Assembly: GCF_010727325.1 (NCBI RefSeq)
Contig: NZ_AP022565.1
Location: forward strand, 3,782,001-3,846,000
Reading direction: 5' to 3'
DNA from: Mycolicibacterium alvei
Lineage (GTDB): Bacteria; Actinomycetota; Actinomycetes; Mycobacteriales; Mycobacteriaceae
Length of the DNA: 64,000 nt
In this document: positions 59,447-64,000 of the stretch, in pieces
How the letters are laid out: each line of letters opens with the position of its first letter
Position numbering within the stretch: position 1 is the first letter of the stretch
Position numbers and translations under genes: made by a program
The notes under the pieces: generated by a model
Database searches by the model: none
What the model was told of the DNA's origin: nothing
The model's input: the letters and a program-made list of their open reading frames with translations, nothing else

Positions 59447-61213
59447 ATGCAGGTGGGTGCGGTCCAGGCGGTAGCGGGGTTGCGGGCGGCGTTCGACGCG
59501 GTCACCGCCTGCGATTACCGGTCACTGACCCGGGCCGAGCTGATCGGGGTGCTCGACGAGTACGAAGCGTTGACCTGTCAGCTGCCGTCGGTGATGCATC
59601 GACTGTTGGCCCAGCTACAAGCCGACACCACCCCCCAGGAGATGGGCGCCAAATCCTGGAACGCGGTACTACGCATCCGCTGGCGCCTGTCCACCACCGA
59701 GGCCGGCCGCCGTCTGGCTGAAGCCGCCCAACTGGGGCCTCGGCGCACCCTGACCGGTGACCCGCTGCCCCCGATCCTGCCGGTGGCCGCCGCCGCCCAA
59801 GGCGCCGGTCTGATCAACGCCGATCATGTGAAGGTGCTGCGCGAGGTCATCGACCGGCTCCCCGGATTCATCGACACCACGACCCGCGAACAGTTCGAAG
59901 CTGATCTGGTGCGTGTCGCGGTCGGGGTGGGCCCCAAAGAACTCAAAGATACCGCCGAACTACGCCTGTTCCTGCTCGATCAGGACGGCCCCGAACCCGA
60001 TGACACCGAACGCGCCCGCAGACGCGGCGTGAGCATGGCCAAACAGGGCCGCGACAGGATGACCGCGTTGACCGCGCACCTGGACCCCGAAACCGCCGCA
60101 GTGTGGGAAGTGTTGTTCGCCAAGTTCGCCGCACCGGGCATGTGCAACCCCGACGACGAGACACCCTGCACCAGCGGCACCCCCAGCCAAGCCCAGATCG
60201 ACAACGATCACCGCAGCCAGGCCCAACGCCAGCACGACGCCCTGCTCGTCATCGGCCGGATCGCGTTGATGACTCCGGATCTGGGTCAGCTCAACGGCCT
60301 GCCGGTCTCACTGATCATCCGCACCACCCTGCAAGACCTCGAATCCCGCGCCGGGATCGGGGTCAGCGGCGGGGGCACCAAAATCCCCATCCGCGACGTG
60401 ATCCGGATGGCCGCACACGCCAACCATCACCTCGCGGTGTTCGACCAGGCCACCGGATCAGCGCTCAACCATTTCCGGGCCCGGCGTATCGCCAGCCCCG
60501 CCCAACGCATCATGTTGATCGCCCGCGACGGGGGCTGCACCAAACCGGGCTGCACCGTCGGCGCCTACGGCTGCCAAGCCCACCACGCGGTCACTGACTG
60601 GGCTGCGGGGGGCAACACCAACGTCGATGAGATGGCGTTGGCGTGTGGCCCCGACAACCGCCTGGTGAACACCGACGGCGGCTACACCACCACCATCAAC
60701 AACCACGGCGAAGTCCAATGGCATCCCCCACCACAGCTGGAGCACGGCCAACACCGCATCAACTACCACCACCGCCCCGAACTGCTGCTCACCCCACCCG
60801 AGGACCACCCCCCAGCACCCGCATCAGAACCAGAACTCACCCGCGAACCGGAACCCGAGCCGGACGTGACGCAGGACCCCGACCGGACACCAGAGCCCGA
60901 CCTGACGCAGGACCCCGACCAGACACCAGAGCCGGACCTGACGCAGGACCCCGAGTGGTACCTGAAGCAAAACCCCCAATGGGACCCCGGATGGCACCCC
61001 GAGTGGGCTCCGGAGTGGCACACCGACTTCGACCAACCCACCCCACCCCACATCGAACACCTCTGGAACACACAAGCATTCAACCCAGACCCGTTCACCA
61101 CAGACCCAACCCACCCCGTACTCCCACCCGGATGGATCCAGCTCAACACCCCCCACCCACCGCAATCCATCCCCGACTGCGCCGTCGGAGGCAAAGGCGT
61201 GCGCGGGCCCTAG
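59447..61213 (+). CDS. REP13E12-family protein, DUF222 plus HNH endonuclease domain
   Basis: 588 residues from ATG at 59447; an ATG at 59432 lies within the LexA-like box and is less likely. The N-terminal DUF222 region (about 10-330) is followed by the HNH domain with C-T-K-P-G-C-T, QAHHAV and ALACGPDNRLV (about 355-415). A long acidic/Pro tail then carries three 12-residue repeats of the type E-P-D-L-T-Q-D-P-D-Q-T-P and a Trp-rich segment. These genes are multicopy in mycobacteria and serve as phage or element insertion sites; the nuclease role is presumed. Its last four bases overlap the convergent SDR gene. Confidence 0.88.
   Translation: MQVGAVQAVAGLRAAFDAVTACDYRSLTRAELIGVLDEYEALTCQLPSVMHRLLAQLQADTTPQEMGAKSWNAVLRIRWRLSTTEAGRRLAEAAQLGPRRTLTGDPLPPILPVAAAAQGAGLINADHVKVLREVIDRLPGFIDTTTREQFEADLVRVAVGVGPKELKDTAELRLFLLDQDGPEPDDTERARRRGVSMAKQGRDRMTALTAHLDPETAAVWEVLFAKFAAPGMCNPDDETPCTSGTPSQAQIDNDHRSQAQRQHDALLVIGRIALMTPDLGQLNGLPVSLIIRTTLQDLESRAGIGVSGGGTKIPIRDVIRMAAHANHHLAVFDQATGSALNHFRARRIASPAQRIMLIARDGGCTKPGCTVGAYGCQAHHAVTDWAAGGNTNVDEMALACGPDNRLVNTDGGYTTTINNHGEVQWHPPPQLEHGQHRINYHHRPELLLTPPEDHPPAPASEPELTREPEPEPDVTQDPDRTPEPDLTQDPDQTPEPDLTQDPEWYLKQNPQWDPGWHPEWAPEWHTDFDQPTPPHIEHLWNTQAFNPDPFTTDPTHPVLPPGWIQLNTPHPPQSIPDCAVGGKGVRGP
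60857..60964 (+). repeat. three in-frame 36-bp repeats in the REP13E12 gene
   Basis: Tandem units at 60857, 60893 and 60929 encode E-P-D-[VL]-T-Q-D-P-D/E with near-identical DNA. The copy number is likely to vary between strains through slippage. Confidence 0.8.
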
Positions 61214-62028
61214 TTGTCACCCATCGCGGCGGTGACCGCCTGGGCGATGAACCGCACGGCATCGTTGCGGCTCACCGAGGCCATCAGCTGTGCCGCAGCC
61301 TGAATCTCCGGTCCCGCCAGGCAGGTTGGCCCGTCGGTGAGGTTGGCGAACGCCGCCGCCACCACGTCGTCGACGGCCGCCGCGCCAGGCGGAGTGTCCT
61401 CGAGAGAGGGAATCTGGCCCCGCTCACATTCCAGCTTGCGTAGGGCCGGAGTGTCGGTCTTGCCGAGGATCAGCCCGAGCACGTCGACGCCTCTGTCGTG
61501 CAACTCAGTCCACAGTGCCTCGGCGAACACCATGTCAAAGGCCTTGCTCGCGCCGTAGGCCACCATGTTCGGCCCGCCGGCGAACCCGGCTCCCGACCCG
61601 AAGATGACGATGCCGCCTCGACCTCGCTCCACCATGGGCCGCGCGTAGTGATGGCACAGCTGCATCGGCACCATGCAGTTGCGCTGCACCAGCGATTCGG
61701 CGTCCGACAGGGGGCTGGACAGGAACGGTGCGAAGCCCGGATCGGCGCCCGCGCAGTAGACCAGGAAGCCGACGTCGAGATCCGCAGTGGCTTCGATCAC
61801 CGTCCCGGCAGCTCCTGGCGCGGCAAGATCGATTGCCAGCGTGCGGGTTTGGACTCCGGTGCGCGTCGAGATATCAGCAGCCACCTCGGAGAGAACCGCC
61901 TGGCGCCGGGACAGCAGCACTACGTTGAGGCCACGGCGTGCCAACTCGTCGGCCATTGCCGAGCCGACCCCGTCGGAGGCCCCGACCACGAGCGCCCACG
62001 GCCCGTACTTGTCTGCGAACTCAGACAT
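61210..62028 (-). CDS. short-chain dehydrogenase/reductase
   Basis: 272 residues from ATG at 62028. Cofactor motif G-A-S-D-G-V-G is at about 15-21, the YCAG segment stands for NNAG, and Ser in IVIFGSGAGFAGG plus Y-G-A-S-K are catalytic. A lysine/arginine pair after the first strand (LLSRRQ) favours NADP(H). Its start overlaps the end of the SnoaL-like gene by 8 bases, so the two are one transcription unit divergent from an IclR gene. Confidence 0.85.
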   Translation of the reverse strand: MSEFADKYGPWALVVGASDGVGSAMADELARRGLNVVLLSRRQAVLSEVAADISTRTGVQTRTLAIDLAAPGAAGTVIEATADLDVGFLVYCAGADPGFAPFLSSPLSDAESLVQRNCMVPMQLCHHYARPMVERGRGGIVIFGSGAGFAGGPNMVAYGASKAFDMVFAEALWTELHDRGVDVLGLILGKTDTPALRKLECERGQIPSLEDTPPGAAAVDDVVAAAFANLTDGPTCLAGPEIQAAAQLMASVSRNDAVRFIAQAVTAAMGDN

Positions 62029-62416
62029 TGGCGATCCGCACCGCGGTGAAGCGTCGTCGCGCGATGCGCCAACCAGCGGCGGTGCGCACCAGTTCGTCGT
62101 CGTAGTAGCCGACGGCGTTGACACCGGAGCTGTTGTCCTGTGCCATGATCAGCCCGTCGATATAAGTCCGCGCGGTTGCGGTGTCGCCATCGACGGCGAT
62201 CGCGTGGTTGCTCAACCGGTGCATGGTGTGCCCGGCCATCGCGTGGGATTGATCCATGAACTCGGTGACGGCGTCCACCCCGTTCCACGTACCGATCTCG
62301 CCGTAGTCCAGTACGCAGTCGTCGGTGAACACGGTGCGGAACAACGGCCAGTCCCGCCGGTCGATCCCTGTGGCGTAGCGGACCAGTACGTCGGTGATGT
62401 CTTCACGGTCGCTCAT
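62021..62416 (-). CDS. SnoaL-like/NTF2-fold protein
   Basis: 131 residues from ATG at 62416, with GGAG six bases upstream. The order of elements (SDREDITDVLVRYATGIDRRDWPLFRTVFTDDCVLDYGE, then the central AVTEFMDQSHAMAGHTMHRLSNH) is that of the SnoaL_4 group, which includes dehydratases and isomerases of ring compounds. The Asp and His in DYGE and HTMHR are possible catalytic residues. It is paired with an SDR and faces an IclR regulator, an arrangement typical of catabolic modules. Confidence 0.82.
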   Translation of the reverse strand: MSDREDITDVLVRYATGIDRRDWPLFRTVFTDDCVLDYGEIGTWNGVDAVTEFMDQSHAMAGHTMHRLSNHAIAVDGDTATARTYIDGLIMAQDNSSGVNAVGYYDDELVRTAAGWRIARRRFTAVRIANV

Positions 62417-62503
62417 TGTGAACTCCATTCGGATGAACGAGGATTCGTACCGGTCCTGCCGTGAGTCTTCCGTGAGACGACTGCGCGCATCGCACCTACA
62501 ACT

Positions 62504-62530
62504 TCTCGGATAATCGAGATAGTCTCTCGA
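62504..62530. promoter_or_regulatory. IclR-region inverted repeats
   Basis: TCGAGA-TAGTC-TCTCGA (62514-62530) is a perfect inverted repeat. A further half-site TCTCG (62504-62508) faces the same CGAGA, so three half-sites lie between the divergent SnoaL and iclR genes. It is probably the regulator's binding region. Confidence 0.55.
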
Positions 62531-62561
62531 ATTGACAAGATGACTGTAGGAACCGTCCAGA

Positions 62562-63428
62562 ATGGAGTCAAGGGTGCGCGGTGCGGGCTCGGCGCCGACC
62601 GGCCGGGTGCTCGACGTCATCGAGTTGCTGGCGAGTTCCGGGGATGCACGGTTGCGGTTCTCCGACGTGGTCAGCGCACTGGACCTGACTCAGGCCACCG
62701 CGCACGCGATCCTCAAGACCCTATGCGACCGGGGCTGGCTGATCCGCGATCCCCTTGACAAGACGTTTGTGCTCGGACCCGGGCTGGCCGTGGTGGCTGC
62801 CCGCGCCGAGGCAGTGCGACCGCTGGCACATGCGGCCCGTGTTGCCGCACAAGAACTTTCAGAGCAGCTCGGGCATGCCGCCTCTGTGGTCGAGCGGGCC
62901 GCGGAGGAGCTCGTGATCACCGCCTTCGAAGGCGCCGGCCGGCAGCCAGCCTCAGCGCCGGGGGATCGTATCCGGTACGCCCCGCCGTTTGGCGTCGCCT
63001 TCGCCGCCTGGGATTCGCCCGTTGAGCAGCGCGCCTGGATCGAGCGTGCACCCGCGGCCATCGCGGGGCGTCTGGAGCAGGTGTTGGCCCAGACCAGAGC
63101 CCGGGGCTTCGACGTCGACTGGACGACGCCGGACCTGACCCGGGCCGCGCAGGTGGTCGGCTCGCTGCCCAGCGATGGGCTGCCCGATCACGTCCGGGGC
63201 ATCACCGATCAGTTGCTCGCCGAATTCACCACCATCGGCCTGGCCCCGGCCGGCGGCAATGAGGGCAAACCGCAGCCGGTGGCCACCATTGCCGCACCCG
63301 TCTTCGATGCCGACGGCCGGGTCGCGCTCATCCTGTCGGTGCACCCGCTGCGATCCATGACCGCCCGCCAGGTGGACACCGCGGGACAGCGGGTCAGGCG
63401 TGCCGCCGATCGGCTGAGCCGACCGTGA
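62562..63428 (+). CDS. IclR-family transcriptional regulator
   Basis: 288 residues, ATG at 62562. The N-terminal winged helix (RVLDVIELLASSGDARLRFSDVVSALDLTQATAHAILKTLCDRGWL) is typical, followed by the IclR effector domain with ASVVERAAEELVITAF and a C-terminal AAPVFDADGRVALILSVH. It is divergent from the SnoaL/SDR pair, which it probably controls in response to an aromatic or steroid-like ligand (inference from the enzyme types). Its end overlaps the remnant on the other strand. Confidence 0.87.
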   Translation: MESRVRGAGSAPTGRVLDVIELLASSGDARLRFSDVVSALDLTQATAHAILKTLCDRGWLIRDPLDKTFVLGPGLAVVAARAEAVRPLAHAARVAAQELSEQLGHAASVVERAAEELVITAFEGAGRQPASAPGDRIRYAPPFGVAFAAWDSPVEQRAWIERAPAAIAGRLEQVLAQTRARGFDVDWTTPDLTRAAQVVGSLPSDGLPDHVRGITDQLLAEFTTIGLAPAGGNEGKPQPVATIAAPVFDADGRVALILSVHPLRSMTARQVDTAGQRVRRAADRLSRP

Positions 63429-63594
63429 AGCTGAACTCCGCGACTCCTCCGACGCCACCGGAGACAACATCATGGGGCTGCATCGGACCGACCCCGGCCG
63501 GGGTTCCGCTGTAGATCAGGTCGCCCGGTGCGAGGTCGACGGCTACGGAACCGGAGGTTGCCAGTTCAGTGCTGGATGTGACCTGCACCACATT
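63394..63594 (-). pseudogene. fumarylacetoacetate hydrolase C-terminal remnant
   Basis: On the reverse strand the frame reads DLAPGDLIYSGTPAGVGPMQP and then DVVSGGVGGVAEFSFTVG, which is the conserved C-terminal part of FAH-family hydrolases. The N-terminal two thirds are absent, being replaced by the 5' end of the divergently read hrpA gene, and no start codon with a ribosome binding site exists. It is the stump of a deleted catabolic gene, fitting the neighbouring IclR/SDR/SnoaL module. Confidence 0.7.
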
Positions 63595-63619
63595 GAGTCG
63601 AGCCCCTATCCTTGACCGA

Positions 63620-64000
63620 GTGTCCGAACCGTCAGTCGCTGAGCTTCGCTCTCGCCTCGACGGTTTGACGATCCGCGACGCCGACCGGCTGCGCCGTCGC
63701 CTGCGCAATCTCCGTGGCGGGGACACGGCCAAGATCGCCCAACAGATCGCGACCGCCGAAGCCCTCGTGCTCAACCGCCAGGCCGCCGTCCCGACCATCA
63801 GCTACCCCGACCTGCCGGTCAGCCAGCACCGCGATGAGCTGGCCAAGGCCATCACCGAGAACCAGGTGGTGGTGGTCGCCGGCGCCACGGGCTCGGGCAA
63901 GACCACGCAGTTGCCCAAGATCTGCCTGGAGTTGGGACGCGGCATCCGCGGCACCATCGGCCACACCCAGCCGCGGCGGCTCGCGGCCCGCACGGTCGCG
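63620..64000 (+). CDS. hrpA: ATP-dependent helicase HrpA, 5' part
   Basis: 127 codons are visible from GTG at 63620 and run out of the window. An N-terminal helical segment (VAELRSRLDGLTIRDADRLRRRL) is followed by Walker A G-A-T-G-S-G-K-T-T-Q-L-P-K and motif Ia HTQPRRLAARTVA of DEAH-box RNA helicases of the HrpA/Prp family (usually about 1300 residues). No clear ribosome binding site precedes the GTG. It replaces the upstream part of the FAH remnant on the other strand. Confidence 0.88.
   Translation, partial: MSEPSVAELRSRLDGLTIRDADRLRRRLRNLRGGDTAKIAQQIATAEALVLNRQAAVPTISYPDLPVSQHRDELAKAITENQVVVVAGATGSGKTTQLPKICLELGRGIRGTIGHTQPRRLAARTVA

Noticed and set aside
60857..60964. Possible CRISPR-like repeats of 36 bp
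   Set aside because: The units are directly contiguous, without spacers, and encode in-frame E-P-D-L-T-Q-D-P repeats in the REP13E12 protein.

Overview
The window looks like chromosome of a fast-growing mycobacterium (Mycolicibacterium/Mycobacterium). It is GC-rich with frequent GTG/TTG starts. It carries lineage-typical genes: an LppW-like lipoprotein, the DesA3 desaturase with its reductase, an MmpL transporter, a mycothiol-dependent TIGR03083 enzyme, a DUF1906 Tat protein, an LdtA-like L,D-transpeptidase, a cutinase, a mycobacterial-type methylenetetrahydrofolate reductase, HelD and a REP13E12 (DUF222-HNH) gene. I see no rRNA, tRNA or CRISPR array.

Layout. 0-6.3 kb: EthA-like monooxygenase, DUF1254 lipoprotein, exported coiled-coil/peptidase-like protein, LppW-like lipoprotein, alpha/beta hydrolase. 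6.4-17.7 kb: an acyl-CoA synthetase with a fused SRPBCC domain, a DUF1906 Tat protein, two small enzymes, a peptidoglycan-binding remnant, a double-hotdog dehydratase, a PadR regulator with a palindromic operator, a secreted lipase, an L,D-transpeptidase and a very strong terminator. 17.8-27.8 kb: reductases, hydrolases and regulators, many in divergent pairs, plus an exported GH5-like protein. 27.8-39.7 kb: HelD, a DUF3516 helicase, a peroxidase-like protein, an adenylate cyclase with an altered catalytic Asn, the desaturase/reductase pair and several small enzymes. 39.7-47.5 kb: an MmpL transporter behind tandem TetR-type palindromes, then a six-gene MoxR/DUF58/VWA operon with overlapping genes.

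47.5-54.0 kb is the most unusual part. A TetR regulator faces an apparent operon of a polytopic membrane protein, a 32-residue membrane peptide, a NorD-like VWA protein, a NorQ/CbbQ-like AAA+ ATPase, a 42-residue membrane peptide, a second copy of the polytopic protein, a one-helix membrane protein and a cytochrome P450. The two polytopic proteins share 228 of 234 bases at their 3' ends but are much more diverged upstream, which points to gene conversion. The operator half-sites TGACT/AGTCA occur before the first gene and again inside the operon. I infer an AAA+/VWA metallo-chaperone pair serving a membrane-associated oxidation system; no substrate can be read from the sequence.

54-64 kb: an exported protein, an unknown gene behind a Fur/Zur-like box, a lipase/TetR pair, a second-type lumazine synthase, the atypical MTHFR, an IS481-like transposase remnant next to a REP13E12 gene with a LexA/SOS-like box over its start, an SDR/SnoaL pair facing an IclR regulator, a fumarylacetoacetate-hydrolase remnant and the 5' end of an HrpA helicase.

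Functions are assigned from recognised motifs and remembered family members; no database search was run.
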